Below, piece after piece: positions 20,696 to 32,059 of a DNA stretch of 64,000 nucleotides. Numbering within the stretch: the stretch's first letter is position 1; every line of letters starts with the position of its first letter. Origin of the DNA: Cryoendolithus antarcticus (lineage: Eukaryota; Ascomycota; Dothideomycetes; Cladosporiales; Cladosporiaceae); contig NAJO01000006.1 of NCBI GenBank assembly GCA_002077065.1, positions 248,001-312,000 of the forward strand, given 5' to 3'. The notes under the pieces were generated by a model that did not search any database, was not told where the DNA came from, and was given only the letters and a program-made list of their open reading frames with translations. The position numbers and the translations under genes are program-made.

Positions 20696-21646
20696 ATGTC
20701 TTCGACCAAGCCCATCCCCCTACGCATAGCTCTAGACTGGACGCCCAACACCCTGCACACCGGCCTCCTGCTCGCCCTCTCGCAGAACCTCTACGCCTCC
20801 TCCAACCCACCTCTAACCGTCACCTTAATCTCCCCAGATCTCTCAAACTACGTCACGCCAGCGAAGCAAGTCGAGCAAGGCACTGCCGACCTCGCCATAG
20901 TCCCCTCAGAATCAGTGATAGCCTACGCAGAGTCCGCCAAACCCGGCGTGAAACTCCAGGCAATCTACGCAATCTGCCAGAAAGACGCGAGTGCGATTGT
21001 TTCGACGACTGTCAAGACGATAGGAGAATTGGGAAGGGAGGGAAAGAAGTACGGCAGCTACAACGCCCGCTACGAAGACTCCACCATCCGCGCCCTGATC
21101 CAACAAGACGGCGGCGAAGGCTCCAAACTCGGCATAGAAAAAGACACAGGTAAAGGCGATCTCTTCGAGCGCGTGAAGCAAGGAGAGCTAGATGCGACGT
21201 GGATTTTCCTCCCGTGGGAGGGCGTAGAAGCTGAGCTCGAGGGAAAGGAGTTGAGCGTCTTCCCTGTTTCTGGGAGCGAGGGGAAGGGCGTGCCGTATGG
21301 GTATAGTCCTGTCATTGCGCGGAATGCTGCTGCGAAGGCGGGCGTGAGTGAGGAAGCGTTGAGAGCTTTTTGTAAGGCAACGAGAAAAGGGTATGAGATA
21401 GCCATGCAGGCCGAGCGAGAGAAGGGCGTAGTTGGTCTTCTAAGCGAGAAGTGTGGCGAGAACCGGAGTAGAGACTTTCTCACGAGGAGCCAACAGAGCG
21501 TCAATCAGTATTATGGAGGCGAGGGTGAGCTGGGGAGTATGCGGAAGGAGAGGTGGGAGGAGTGGGTCGCATGGCTACGAGAACAGGACCTCGTAAAGGC
21601 GGATATCGATGTAGATGGTCTGTGGACTAACAACTATTTGGGGTGA
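20696..21646 (+). CDS. SsuA/THI5-like domain protein, 316 aa
   Basis: Intronless. The fold signature of NMT1/THI5-like periplasmic-binding-type proteins is clear: RIALDWTPNTLHTGLLLAL at residues about 10-28, then YVTPAKQVEQGTADLAIVPSES and a LDATWIFLPWEGVEAE segment in the second lobe. Authentic Thi5 (HMP-pyrimidine phosphate synthase of thiamine synthesis) carries a CCCFC iron-binding motif. I see only isolated cysteines here, so this is probably a paralogue with a different ligand or reaction. No signal peptide is present, so it should be cytosolic. It is convergent with the REB1-like gene. Confidence 0.8.
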   Translation: MSSTKPIPLRIALDWTPNTLHTGLLLALSQNLYASSNPPLTVTLISPDLSNYVTPAKQVEQGTADLAIVPSESVIAYAESAKPGVKLQAIYAICQKDASAIVSTTVKTIGELGREGKKYGSYNARYEDSTIRALIQQDGGEGSKLGIEKDTGKGDLFERVKQGELDATWIFLPWEGVEAELEGKELSVFPVSGSEGKGVPYGYSPVIARNAAAKAGVSEEALRAFCKATRKGYEIAMQAEREKGVVGLLSEKCGENRSRDFLTRSQQSVNQYYGGEGELGSMRKERWEEWVAWLREQDLVKADIDVDGLWTNNYLG

Positions 21647-21827
21647 ACAGCCTGGCCCTGAGGCCCGCTGCAATATACGGTGGTTACATTATCCTCTGTG
21701 CTCGATGTTCGTACAGTCAAGAACGCAACGCACAAGACCCCGTTTATCCATACAGTCTCTCGTGTTCGTAGCCGCTACTCTCGGACTCGGTCACTCCCGT
21801 GTTACCTGCCGCTAAGGATGCAATACA

Positions 21828-24650
21828 TCATTTCTTGAGGTAATCCCCATTGTGATCCTCAAACCACTTTGCCTTAGCAGCAAACTTACCCGGCACGGCA
21901 ATGTGCCCGGTGCTCTTCCTCGTAGTCGGACTCTTCGGATCAGCAGAGACCAGCGACTCAGGCGCATCGTCGCCGGGGGCGGCTGCAGCCGTAGGACGAG
22001 GCGGTCTTGTAGCTTTTGGCTTTGCGGTTGGCTTGCGAGTGGCGTGATCGCCGTTAGTGTCAAGTTGTGCCACGCCTTTGCGACGGCTTTCGTGGGTGAC
22101 AAGGGCGGCCATGGCTGACGATTGGACGGAGGGTTTGACGACAGATGGTCTGACAGCGGAGGCCTTGTCTGGCGAAGTGTCGTCTTGAATGGGGTCGACG
22201 GTCGATGGATCTTGCGGCGCGACGAAAGAGCCTCGTCCTGAGATCGGCGCTGTTCTCTGCACAGTTTGCGGCTCCGCCTCGTCATCATCTTCGTCGCTCT
22301 CGACGACCTGCGCGGCAGATTTATACCTGCCACCTGGGCTAGACTGAAGCTTCTTGATGCGTTCTTTAAGTGCTTGCTTGCCAGCCTCCTTGCGTGCCTT
22401 CTTAGCAGCTCCGCGTTGTGCTCTCTTCTCTGCGAGTTTCCGATCCTGCTCTTCTGCCAAGTGCTGCTGCGCTTCCAGCCTCTTCTGCGCATTACCCACG
22501 AAGCCACTAGACTCGGTGCCGTTGTCCGGTACCTGTTGGCCATCCGCTGGCTTGAACGTCCGCTGATCTCTCAATATCTGAGCGTCCCATTCCTGCTCCA
22601 AGTGCTCTGTCAACGCTTTCGCAACAGCTGCCACAGTACCACTGACGTCTACACTCTCCTCGTAATTCGCCTTGGCATCTTCGATGGCCAGTCTCCGCAT
22701 CGCAGAGCTATAGCACGAAGTCGGATTTGCACGGGATATCGTGGCCCACAATCTGCTCTCTGGCTCGTAAGGAATCGAGTGATCCGAAACTGCCGTGTGA
22801 ATTTCCGTAAGCATGGCATGGATGTCACCTACCTCGCACATAGCATACTTCCGCTCTGCGCGGTCGAGTTTGCGTGAGCGGGTGCGGTTGAGTTTCGACC
22901 ACTTCTCACGACATTGCTTTGCGCTACGGGCAGGGACCTTGTCCGCTATGGGCTGCCAGGCGAGCAGGGAGCTAAGCTTAGTGGGATCTGTTGGTAGTGG
23001 ATCGTCCTGTTGCGACTGTAACAAGTCCGTTGCTATTCTGACAGCCTCGCGGAGAGTGGATTCTTCATCCGCGGCCCATTTCCCGACTCGATGTGCCTCG
23101 GGCAGGTCGACCTGATTGCGCCATCGATCCTTGCAGGATGCAGCAGTGCGGCCAACGAGTGCGCTGATCTCGACCCACCTGCCGGGATTGCTGACACATG
23201 CCTTGCGCAATGCCTCGTCCTGCTCCGCTGTCCAAGTACCAGTCTCAGCGTTGTGGTAGCGACGTTGGCAGAACTTGCGAATCGCGACGATGGGCCGGTT
23301 GGGTAGCGCATCTTGCACAGCATTCTTCAGAATAGTGGCGTCTCTCCAATTCAGGATCTGCGCCTTGAATTCGGCTTCGGTCATGCCACTTCGCTGCAGA
23401 CAGTGATGGTAGATCTCATCGGCTAGTGCTTTCTCGGCGTCTGAAAAGGGACCCTTGATTGGGTTGTGTTTAGCGGGACGGCCTTCGTCCGTGTTCCTCC
23501 CGATCTCCTCTGTGATCGTGCGTTCATTGTAGCCACCAGGCATTGCCCTCTCCCGAAGTACAGGTCTGGAAGCAGCTGGCGTCAGACTCTTCTCTCTTGC
23601 TAGTATTTCCGTTGGCGGGGCTGGGCCTTGCTGCATGTCCGCCAATGGCTGTGATGGTCGCTTTCGCTTTAGCTTGCGCTTCGGACGCTGCGCTGCAGGT
23701 TCAGTCGCGGCAACAGGGTCGTCTTGTGCGGTGCGTTCTGCCATAATATCGTCAAAATCAGGGCTCACGATGTCCTGCTCGTTCGGGTCTGCATTGAAAG
23801 GCGCTAAGTAAGCTTCTGTCGCGTCCTGTACCGCACGCAGCTCCAGTGTACGCTCTCTGTCCCTCGCGACCTCCTCCGCTCGCTCAGCATCTGGCTTAGC
23901 TGCTGGCTCGCCAGCGTCCAGCGCCTCGCGCTGTCGTTGCGAACGGAATGCCTGCCGTGTAGGCGAGTACTCACTCTGCGACAGACGCACAGTCGATGCA
24001 TGCTCTGCTGAGGTGGCCCAGTCTGCGGTGAACTTGGAGCGATCCGTACCATACGCAAGGGCTGTACGCGGTCCAGGTGTGAGCGAGACTGGGTCTGAGG
24101 GCGGTGTTGGACCTTGAGTATGCTTGGACTGCACGGCATGTTGCCGTACGTCCTTGCTCGCCTGAACGGCATCGAACCCACTTGGCTTCCCCCTTGATTT
24201 CTTCAGCTTCTTCGCAACCGGCTCAGCAGCCTCCATCACAACTTGCGCACTCGCAGCAGCAATGTCAGCCTCGGCCTCCATCCTCTGCAGCTCCTTGACC
24301 TCGCGTGACATGCGCTTTCTCGACTTCGCCGGCTCCACGATTTCCGCGTCCTCCTCCGCCACATCATACAGAATCTCCTCTTGCGTTTCCTTCACCTCCA
24401 TGCCCATATCAACCTCAGGCTCTACCTGCGACAACTGCGACCTTCTCATCTCCTCATCCTCAGCCTCAACATGGCGCTTCCTCCGCTTCGACTTCTTCCC
24501 TTTACGCGTAGCTTCCTGCAACGCATGCAACGCGCCCTTAGGCTGTTCCTGATCCCGCGACATTTTCGGTGTAGATGTGAAGACCTCTTGCACGAAGTTC
24601 GGCTTCCGTGCCGTAGTCGCAGGGGTGGGTTGCGAAGACGAATTACCCAT
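21828..24650 (-). CDS. REB1: Myb-domain DNA-binding protein, REB1/TTF1-like
   Basis: Single exon, 940 aa. ATG at 24650 is used because the frame above it begins with GTG. The N-terminal half is low-complexity and charged, with basic clusters (KGKKSKRRKRH) that look like nuclear localisation signals. The centre (about residues 410-620) holds the Reb1/TTF1-type arrangement: a helical block (FSDAEKALADEIYHHCLQ), then Myb/SANT repeats GTWTAEQDEALRKACVSNPGRWVEISALVGRTAASCKDRW and GKWAADEESTLREAV...WQPIADKVPARSAKQCREKW. Reb1 and TTF1 bind rDNA terminators and stop RNA polymerase I and replication forks. The Lys/Gln-rich coiled region near residue 740 and the disordered C-terminus are less conserved. 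The exact orthologue is inferred. Confidence 0.72.
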   Translation of the reverse strand: MGNSSSQPTPATTARKPNFVQEVFTSTPKMSRDQEQPKGALHALQEATRKGKKSKRRKRHVEAEDEEMRRSQLSQVEPEVDMGMEVKETQEEILYDVAEEDAEIVEPAKSRKRMSREVKELQRMEAEADIAAASAQVVMEAAEPVAKKLKKSRGKPSGFDAVQASKDVRQHAVQSKHTQGPTPPSDPVSLTPGPRTALAYGTDRSKFTADWATSAEHASTVRLSQSEYSPTRQAFRSQRQREALDAGEPAAKPDAERAEEVARDRERTLELRAVQDATEAYLAPFNADPNEQDIVSPDFDDIMAERTAQDDPVAATEPAAQRPKRKLKRKRPSQPLADMQQGPAPPTEILAREKSLTPAASRPVLRERAMPGGYNERTITEEIGRNTDEGRPAKHNPIKGPFSDAEKALADEIYHHCLQRSGMTEAEFKAQILNWRDATILKNAVQDALPNRPIVAIRKFCQRRYHNAETGTWTAEQDEALRKACVSNPGRWVEISALVGRTAASCKDRWRNQVDLPEAHRVGKWAADEESTLREAVRIATDLLQSQQDDPLPTDPTKLSSLLAWQPIADKVPARSAKQCREKWSKLNRTRSRKLDRAERKYAMCEVGDIHAMLTEIHTAVSDHSIPYEPESRLWATISRANPTSCYSSAMRRLAIEDAKANYEESVDVSGTVAAVAKALTEHLEQEWDAQILRDQRTFKPADGQQVPDNGTESSGFVGNAQKRLEAQQHLAEEQDRKLAEKRAQRGAAKKARKEAGKQALKERIKKLQSSPGGRYKSAAQVVESDEDDDEAEPQTVQRTAPISGRGSFVAPQDPSTVDPIQDDTSPDKASAVRPSVVKPSVQSSAMAALVTHESRRKGVAQLDTNGDHATRKPTAKPKATRPPRPTAAAAPGDDAPESLVSADPKSPTTRKSTGHIAVPGKFAAKAKWFEDHNGDYLKK

Positions 24651-25083
24651 ATTGGGCACGTGCTGTTGGCATGAGCTAGGCCTACGCGTCGTACGCAGAC
24701 GCGAAGGGAGCTGTCAGGGATATGGGAAGTGCCGTGTTTGGCATATGTGATCTGTCGCATGGATCTCAATGTGCTGCCAGCACCTCACACGTGGGGCTGG
24801 CGCGGAAGGTGGGCCGGGAAAGCTTGTTTGGCACTTCACGTCCGGGCTCTCGCGGGAGCAGGATGAGGAAGCGCCTTAGTCAGGTCTCGAAGCATTTGAT
24901 GTCATGCCTTCAATATCGGATCAATCGCGTTAAGAAGTCTCGTGTTCTTTCTTGATAGCAGACAGAAACTAGCTTGAACACTATACCGGGACTTGTAGTA
25001 ACGACATCACCGGATACTAGAACCTCATCCCGTTTCTGGCCAACCCCAAAGATCGCCAGGCCACGCGCCACACTGCTTTCATC
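24651..25083. promoter_or_regulatory. divergent region REB1-like / membrane protein
   Basis: 433 bases between divergent start codons. No gene or named site recognised. Confidence 0.35.
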
Positions 25084-25854
25084 ATGCCTTCCAACCGGAC
25101 CCGCGACTCCAACGACCACCACGAATCCCACGAACTCCCCTTCCACCGTAAACTCCAAGACTCCAACCCCTACGAGCCCATCCGCCCCGACCCAAACCAC
25201 CTCCTGCGCCTGCACCTACACTGGGGGCTCCCCTACGCCCCCGAAAACACGCTCTTCTACGTCTTCGCAATCCCATCTTGGATCCTCGAAATCGCCGCCG
25301 CAGTAACGGGGTCTTTCAAAAAGACCGCAAGCCCGGCGTTTATTGGCTGTGTGACGGCGTTTCTGGTGTTTCATTGGGCTGCGTGGTTGCAGACTGTGTT
25401 TGGGATGGTGCAGAGGGCTAGTTGGAGGAGGAGTGAGGAGAGTGTCGAGGAGAGGGTGCAATTCTTGTGGCTTGCGGTGAGGTTGCAGAGGTTAATGTTG
25501 GTAAGTCTGATCTTGTCGCTCTGGGAGCTAAGTGTCTTGTGGCAAAGACGAATGCTGATTAAGTTCCAGCCTACTGCTATCATTGCCCTAGCGACCTTCA
25601 TCCCAGCCTACGTGCAACGGGATTCAGAGGACGATCTCGCCTACTGGCTGCTATTCCTCCTATTCTTCATCATCAACACCGTCTGCTCCGTCATGAACGC
25701 TTACAATAACATCACATGGGTACGTCCTCCAGCCCAGCGCTTCTTCTCGTTGGATTACAACTTAGTAACTCTTTTACAGGAAGCAGACAGGCTCTGGTTC
25801 GAAGACCGCATACCCGGCGTGCCGAGTGCACATTATGCGATCTTTGGGCTTTAG
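25084..25854 (+). CDS. multispanning membrane protein of unknown function, 213 aa
   Basis: Three exons: 25084-25500, 25570-25719 and 25780-25854. Both introns (69 and 60 nt) are multiples of three without a stop codon, so a naive ORF reads through them as 256 aa. The splice sites GTAAGT...TTCCAG and GTACGT...TTTTACAG are good. The N-terminal 45 residues are polar, then hydrophobic segments follow: LFYVFAIPSWILEIAAAVTG, FIGCVTAFLVFHWAAWLQTVFG, IIALATFIPAYV and YWLLFLLFFIINTVCSV. That gives about four membrane spans. The last exon encodes a conserved-looking soluble tail (EADRLWFEDRIPGVPSAHYAIFG). I do not recognise the family. Confidence 0.65.
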   Translation: MPSNRTRDSNDHHESHELPFHRKLQDSNPYEPIRPDPNHLLRLHLHWGLPYAPENTLFYVFAIPSWILEIAAAVTGSFKKTASPAFIGCVTAFLVFHWAAWLQTVFGMVQRASWRRSEESVEERVQFLWLAVRLQRLMLVSLILSLWELSVLWQRRMLIKFQPTAIIALATFIPAYVQRDSEDDLAYWLLFLLFFIINTVCSVMNAYNNITWVRPPAQRFFSLDYNLVTLLQEADRLWFEDRIPGVPSAHYAIFGL

Positions 25855-26188
25855 ATTACGTCTGAGATACTCGAGTTGCCGGCGTGAATTAGGTTAGGGG
25901 TAGTGTTCACTGTCATATAGCATGGTGTCTGGCGTTTTCTGAACATGGCATGGTCGGGACCTGGCATACGCGTAGCCACTGCTGTTCGGAGGCTGTACGA
26001 CATGATCACGCATATTTGCGCATCTTTGCCATAATCTCGAAGGTGGAGAGTACATATACACAGCGCTTGTTTTTCCCACGCGGTCCTTTCGCCTTCCCAT
26101 GCTAGAAGCACACTGCGGCCTTCAATACCTCAAGGTCTCTTTGACGGCCCACCATCTCCGGCTAATCTTCCCTCACGTTCCTCCACTT
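25855..26188. other. intergenic between convergent genes
   Basis: 334 bases between the stop codons of the membrane protein and prohibitin-2. Presumed 3' untranslated sequence and terminators; nothing else seen. Confidence 0.4.
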
Positions 26189-27306
26189 CTACTTCTCCCG
26201 CCGATTGCTCCTATCCACCTCTCCTCTGCTGATATTCAATCCCAAGCCTTCAGTATCAAGGTACACCTTATTGCTGCTCTTCTCCAAAATCCCGGCGATC
26301 GTCTTCGCATTGTCGAACTCCCTCAGGTCAACGTACGACCTGCTCTTCTTGATTGCGTCACCGATCAGCTCTGCGGAACGTGCCTCACCCTGCGCTCGCA
26401 CAACAGTAGCCTGCTTCTCCTGGCGCGCTTTGTCGACCACGAAGGCGGCGCGCTGGGCTTCTTGCTGCGCTACTTGTTTGGCTTCGACGGCTGCCGTGAA
26501 TTCGGGGGAGAAGGCGAGGTGCTGGTGTTGGTTTGTCAGTGTCTGTGGGTAGATGCAAAGGAAAACGTGTAGTGCGACGTACTGTTAAGGAGACATCATC
26601 AAGCATGATGTTGAACCTTGCCGCTCGCCTGGCGAGGTTCTCGCGCACAAGTCTCGCCACGTTCTCTCGCTGCGTAATCAATTGACTAGCATTGAACTGC
26701 GCCACAACGCTCTTCAACACCTCGTTCACGATACTCGGCAGCACGCGCTCATCGTAGTCCGTCCCCAGCGTTCTGTAGATCTGCGGTAGGGCGTCTACTC
26801 TCGGTCGTGAAAGTACACGGCAGGTGATGTTCACCATTTGCAGATCCTTCGTTCCCGTGAGAGAGGCGACATTGCGCGGTTTGGCGCGGACGTCGTAGTC
26901 GATGGGGGTTTCGAACCAGGGGATCTTGAGATGCGTGCCCTCGGCGAAGATCTCTTTGCCGACGCCGCCGATGCGGGTGTATTTTATTGCGCGGTGGCCA
27001 CCGTCGACTGTGCTGTGTTAGTGCTTGATACCCGAAAGGAGTGATATCGGGAGAGCTTACCGTTGAATAGAGCGTTGTTGAAGAGGTAGAAGGCGCCTGT
27101 TCCGGCTATGAGGAGGCCTATGCCGCCTAGTGCTGCTTTGGGGTTTGCTGGTCCGCCTGCACCACCTGCGCCGCCGAATCTATGCTCTTGTCAGTCGATG
27201 CTGCTGGCCGTAGATACCGAAGTATCCCATACCTTGCGCCGCCTGACTTCTGTACACGCTGGACATTCTTCTGTAGCTGCTCCCACATTTGCCGTGGGTC
27301 CGCCAT
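26189..27306 (-). CDS. PHB2: prohibitin-2
   Basis: Four exons: 27306-27233, 27179-27061, 27007-26583 and 26521-26189, giving 316 aa. Prohibitin-2 forms ring complexes with prohibitin-1 in the inner mitochondrial membrane and stabilises m-AAA substrates and cristae. A hydrophobic anchor ([16 protein letters not shown]) lies near residues 40-55, followed by the SPFH/band 7 domain: [74 protein letters not shown] core. The C-terminal coiled coil includes [35 protein letters not shown]. The second intron splits the Val codon of N-V-DGG. Divergent from the lectin gene. Confidence 0.94.
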
Positions 27307-27962
27307 CTTAGTGCGTCGCCTGAGGGTGAGGGAGTGGTCGAGTCTGCGTCGGTCGCTTATTCCAGTATCGACGCGATGTGTTGAATACCAGATGAGATCA
27401 CAGCTGTCCGATCGATACTACAACGCCTTCACCAGCAGTCGTACTGCACACTCTCGATGACACCTCCGAAGCTCTTCCGGCGCGGGAGTGGCCGTGTCTC
27501 CGGCCTCCGCATAGTACCCCTGCAGCCAGCCAGCTCCATGCTCGACTTGGCTACTCTATCTTCATAGTGACAGGTGTTATGGAGTCTTTCGCAGTCGGCG
27601 CAACGCATTCTGGGAGTATCAATCACCTTCATTCCTTTCATTTCTCTGCTTCTGCTGTCGATATTGCAAGAGAAGTCAGGTTCGTTGTAGCCATTGCTGT
27701 TGGCGGCTGGGTAACGGTTACTGTCTTGAAGGGGCTACTGGGTGGCTTGGGGAGAAGGGAAGACAGATAGACAGGACGATAACCTCTAGAGCGCAGAGAT
27801 CAAAGAACCTCGCAGGACGTTCAAGTTCTTGTCAGACCGAAGAGGACGAAGAAGAGAACGCGACGATCGCAAAGTGAGCACGCGACCATTGTACATGCAA
27901 TCTGGACAAAGCCAATACACCGTATACACGATATACATACCCTCACGACTCCGATCGCCGTC
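27307..27962. promoter_or_regulatory. divergent region PHB2 / lectin
   Basis: 656 bases between divergent start codons. A CCAAT box at 27912-27916 and an AT-rich TATACACGATATACATA stretch at about 27924-27940 lie 25-50 bases upstream of the lectin ATG. They may mark its core promoter. No gene is seen. Confidence 0.4.
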
Positions 27963-29323
27963 ATGAAGACCACTGCGCAATCCCTCCTCGCAGCTGCGAT
28001 CCTTGCAACATCAGCTTCTGCGCGCTCGATCGTCGACAACCTCTCCTTCGGCACAGGAGAACGCATATCACCCAATGGTAGGGGTTTACCAGGCTGGAGT
28101 GTCAGCGCCCAAGGGCATTCTCCGCAAATACTCTCAGACCGCATAGTCCTCACGCCGCCTACACCCGCCAACACGCGAGGCGCTCTGTGGGCCGATCACT
28201 CCCTCACGAGCACAGACTGGAACGTTGATTTCTCTTTCCGCGCTAGCGGCGAGTACCAAGGCAGTGGAAACCTGCAGCTTTGGCTCGTCAAAGACAAGAA
28301 CTCCGTCGCGCAGAACGACTTGTACGGCGTGGAAAAGTTTGACGGTTTGGCGATCGTGATAGACCAGTACAACAACCGCGGCGGCTCCATCCGCGGCTTC
28401 CTAAACGACGGCGGCCAGAACTTCAAATCACACTCCAGTCTCGAGAGCCTCGCCTTCGGACACTGCGACTACAGCTACCGCAATCTCGGCCGCCCGTCAA
28501 AACTTTCAATCACCCACGACAACGCCGGCTTGACTGTACAGATAGACGACAAGAACTGCTTCAGCACCTCCCGCGTCGCACTCCCGTCAGGCTACAACTT
28601 CGGCATCACAGCCTCCACCTCCGAAACCCCAGACAGCTTCGAAATCTACTCCTTCGCCGTCTCCACGGCCCCGAACTCCCACGCCGGCGCGCCAGTCCAA
28701 GCAAAGCGAGCAGACTCAAAGCCCTCCCCTCCAACGCTGCAGAAACTCTCCGATCTGCCTTCAGCGCCGGACTTCCTACCAGACACGTTGCCCGAGACGC
28801 TGACAAGTCAGAAAGAGCAATTCGCAGACTTACATAACAGGATTCAAGGCGTCACGCACCAGATCGCGGATATGTACGCTCTCCTCGCAACGCTCGGGCA
28901 TAGATTAGATGAGCGGCATCAGGAGCTCGCGGCATCTGTAATACAGCATGGCAGTAGTCGCGACCAGATTGGAAGGATCGATCATAGGGTTGAGGAAGTT
29001 GAGCGGACGGTGCAGAGGATTCTGCGGGACGTGGAGAGTAAGGATTATAGGATGCAGTTGAGTGAGATGAGGGAGGCGGTTGAGAGTGTAAGGGGAGGAG
29101 TGTCTGAGCATTTGCCGGAGAAGCTGGGGCAGAGTGAGTTTCCACCTTTTCCTCCCCAACTTTGCAGGAACGCTTGCTGACTGATGTGTTTGCAGTCGTG
29201 CGGTCTTCCTCGCCGAGACATTGGAGTCTGATCGGCGTGGTGGTGGGCGTGCAGATCGCGCTCGCCGCGGCGTATGTGGTGTACAAGCGACGGCGTGCGG
29301 GCGCGCCGAAGAAGTATTTGTAG
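27963..29323 (+). CDS. L-type lectin cargo receptor, ERGIC-53/Emp47 type
   Basis: Two exons: 27963-29133 and 29196-29323; the intron is 62 nt (GTGAGT...TTGCAG). A signal peptide (residues 1 to about 20, ending TSASA) leads into a legume-like lectin domain to about residue 235 (SLTSTDWNVDFSFRASG, GLAIVIDQYNN, CDYSYRN, ITASTSETPDSFEIYSF). The protein then has a Pro-rich linker, a coiled coil (QKEQFADLHNRIQGVTHQIADMYALL onwards), one transmembrane helix and a cytosolic KRRRAGAPKKYL tail. The final KKYL is a dilysine ER-retrieval signal. Together these features define a type I lectin that carries glycoproteins between ER and Golgi. The anchor and retrieval signal are supplied only by exon 2. Confidence 0.92.
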
Positions 29324-29638
29324 AGACAGGGTTTGGACATACATAGCATAGCGTTGTCGATAGGGTATAGTGGTGTACATGCGTCGGGTCTACACTTTGA
29401 TGAAGATTTGAACATCGAAGATACGGTATGACCTCGCATCAACTCAGTCGTCAAAAAGCTACATGTATCGTGTACTCTGTGAATTAGTAACCTCTTTCAT
29501 CGACGACGCTTGGATGCAATCAGCGATCCGCTACCGGTAAGTATGCAACGCTCGGCCACCTTGACCGTATGCTTTTATCGCCTCTGGGGTCTCACCAACG
29601 CTAAGTTTCTCGCATGCATACCCTCTTTTTCCGTGGCT
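29324..29638. other. intergenic between convergent genes
   Basis: 315 bases between the lectin and UBP14 stop codons. No gene recognised. Confidence 0.4.
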
Positions 29639-32059
29639 CTAGACCCCTTCCCGACGGAAGAAATACACATAAGCGAACTTCTGTAGCTCATCGCCATCTC
29701 CTCCTTTGGCAACCTTCTCATCATTAAACAGAACCCACTCCTCCTGCCCATCCGCTGACTCTTCACCCTCGCTTACATTCTTCCGCACAAACGCCACATA
29801 GTGCCCGGCATGGATACTGCTCCCCTTGTGGCACACGATGGACTTGAGTCCGTATTTCGCTGGCGCCGTGTCGCTTACCGGAGCGGCAGGGGTGTCGGTG
29901 GTGGAGGCGTCCGCGGGCGGAGCATCGGAAGTGAACTCGCCAGTAGCGTCAGGGTGACTGAATAGCCAGTCTACCGCTCTCTCCATATCACCGCCAGTCT
30001 CGCGTAGTGCTTGACGGGCTTGTGGGGCAGAGAAACCCATGGCCCCTAGACTCTCGATCTTCTCGTCGTCGACTGCCGCGTTTGCTGCACCACTCGCGCC
30101 GCCACCAAGATCGAGTGGCGCGTCGATGTCGGGATCCTCCATGTGCTCAAACAGCCAGGACATGGCGGTCTCGGCGTCGCTGTTACCGGTAGCGTGTAGC
30201 GCGCGCTCGCAGCGCGGTTGTGGGAAGCCCATTGCTAAGAGGCTATCGAGAGCACCTTGATTGGGGGTGAAAGCTGCTTTGCCAGGTGCAGCATCCTCAG
30301 GAAGAAGCTCCTCACTGGCATCGTGCAGCGGTGCGCGGAATGACTCGAGGTCCAGCGCGTTGTCTGAGACGATGACTGGAACGTCTTGTTTCGTAGGAAC
30401 CCAATTCACGATCTCGAATCTCCGTGCGTTGACGGCAAGGATCGTGGGGAAGGTTAGGAAACGGGTCTGCTTGCTGAAGCCATCTTTGCTGGAGCAGGAG
30501 GGGCATGTGAGTTCGACTGTGTCTTGGGCGGTATATGTGGAGAGGCACTTTTCAAGCGTGACGGGCTCGAAGTCTTTTTTGGGTTTGGCGGAGTCAGTCG
30601 TATCCGACATTGTGATGTCACTATCGGCCTTGGGCACGCGGCGGATAGGCACCGCGACCGAGAGATTCTCCATCGAGTCCTGGCTGTACCGGACTTTCTT
30701 GCAGGACAGACATTGCAGCTTCTGCTCCATCGTGAAGCGGAAGGCGTCGACTGGGTCGGAGGTGTCCTTGTACTGAGACTTGGCTGATTGCTGGGAGCGC
30801 GTGATGAGTTTAAGGAGGTGGAGGAGTAGCTCGAAGGAGTCTTGCTGTCGCATGGTGCTGAACTCTTCATGTCCGCGCCCAATGAGGTATTTGAGCATCG
30901 CTGGTGCCAGACCACGCTGATGAGGCTGCTCGGGCGTCTCTTCTGAGGTTGCTACTTCTGTGTCTGGCACACTGTACCGGCCTGACAGCAATCCGTCGGC
31001 GACCTTGCGAAGCTGTATCTCGAGGTCCTCAGCTGGCTTGCCAGTCGCAGGTACATCTTCGTCCGGCCGGTAGTATCGTTTGGCGAACTCGGGCATGCTG
31101 AAAAGCGATTGTAGCACAGAGTTGAGGTAGCAGCTGTTGCCCAGGTTCTTCAACCCAGTGAAGCCAGGGCCAAACATCGCCGTCAACTCTTTCCCGTCCG
31201 CTGTAGTCATGCTGAAGTCCCATGATAGGTTCTGCTCCACGTTCATCTCCTGCAGGCTTTTCTCCGTCTTCTCCCTGCCAGCAATATCGATGCCCCAGTG
31301 CGACAAGTGGAGCACCAGCTCCGAATCTATCCGCTCCTCATCGCAAGCATAGCAGTAGATGTCTGCATTACCTTCAGCAGTGATACTCCCGAGCTTCACT
31401 GCCACAGGATGTGCCGTCTTCTGGTTATGTTCCACCTGATGGTTATTGCCCGTTACGCCCATCTGCTTTCTCCCACATCCCAGATTGCCACATGTCAGAC
31501 ATAACCATAGATTCTCTTTCAACTCGCACTCTCCACAATGCCCCAGATCACCGCTCCCAATCTGCCTACTCGCCTCTTGCTCAAGACATAGCGTATGTTC
31601 ACAAGGCGTCAGCTCCAGCTCCCACGCCTTGACCTCCTCCTGCTTCGAGAAAGTATTAGCCCTCAACACCCCCTCAACAACATCCTGCACCCTTCCCTCC
31701 CTCTCCAAGCCCTCAACCCCACACTCCAAACACCTCAAATCCGTCTCCGTCTCATACCTGTCCTCCTCCGTCTCCGCTGAAATAGCAAGCTTACTCAGCT
31801 TCTGCGGCGGCTCATCGCGGTGTTTCCGTTTGCGCGTGCGCTTGATGTTGACTGCCAGAGGGTGCTGGGCTTGTGTGGCGTGGAGGCGGGCGTGGTTGCG
31901 GTCGTCGGTGCAGCCGCCGTTGAAGCAGTGCAGACAGACTGAGAGGCCGGAGGGGGAGTCGATGCTGTCGAAGCAAAGTGTGCAGTCTTCGCGGTAGACG
32001 GAGTCGGAGGGGCGGGGAGGGTGGAGGGAGGCGGAGGTGAGGTGGGGGCAGGTGGTCAT
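29639..32059 (-). CDS. UBP14: ubiquitin C-terminal hydrolase UBP14 (USP5 family)
   Basis: Single exon, 806 aa. It disassembles unanchored polyubiquitin chains so that they do not clog the proteasome. Domains in order: a variant N-terminal zinc finger (CTLCFDS...CLHCFNGGC), the ZnF-UBP domain ([25 protein letters not shown]...HPVAVKLGS), and the split USP catalytic domain with Cys box [19 protein letters not shown] near residue 315 and His box [14 protein letters not shown] near residue 765. Two UBA domains are inserted between them ([18 protein letters not shown] and [18 protein letters not shown]). Catalytic Cys and His are present. Divergent from a dienelactone hydrolase gene. Confidence 0.95.
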   Translation of the reverse strand: MTTCPHLTSASLHPPRPSDSVYREDCTLCFDSIDSPSGLSVCLHCFNGGCTDDRNHARLHATQAQHPLAVNIKRTRKRKHRDEPPQKLSKLAISAETEEDRYETETDLRCLECGVEGLEREGRVQDVVEGVLRANTFSKQEEVKAWELELTPCEHTLCLEQEASRQIGSGDLGHCGECELKENLWLCLTCGNLGCGRKQMGVTGNNHQVEHNQKTAHPVAVKLGSITAEGNADIYCYACDEERIDSELVLHLSHWGIDIAGREKTEKSLQEMNVEQNLSWDFSMTTADGKELTAMFGPGFTGLKNLGNSCYLNSVLQSLFSMPEFAKRYYRPDEDVPATGKPAEDLEIQLRKVADGLLSGRYSVPDTEVATSEETPEQPHQRGLAPAMLKYLIGRGHEEFSTMRQQDSFELLLHLLKLITRSQQSAKSQYKDTSDPVDAFRFTMEQKLQCLSCKKVRYSQDSMENLSVAVPIRRVPKADSDITMSDTTDSAKPKKDFEPVTLEKCLSTYTAQDTVELTCPSCSSKDGFSKQTRFLTFPTILAVNARRFEIVNWVPTKQDVPVIVSDNALDLESFRAPLHDASEELLPEDAAPGKAAFTPNQGALDSLLAMGFPQPRCERALHATGNSDAETAMSWLFEHMEDPDIDAPLDLGGGASGAANAAVDDEKIESLGAMGFSAPQARQALRETGGDMERAVDWLFSHPDATGEFTSDAPPADASTTDTPAAPVSDTAPAKYGLKSIVCHKGSSIHAGHYVAFVRKNVSEGEESADGQEEWVLFNDEKVAKGGDGDELQKFAYVYFFRREGV

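Noticed and set aside
22266..22877. 203-codon plus-strand frame inside the REB1-like gene
   Set aside because: Antisense shadow; the Myb domains on the other strand are convincing.
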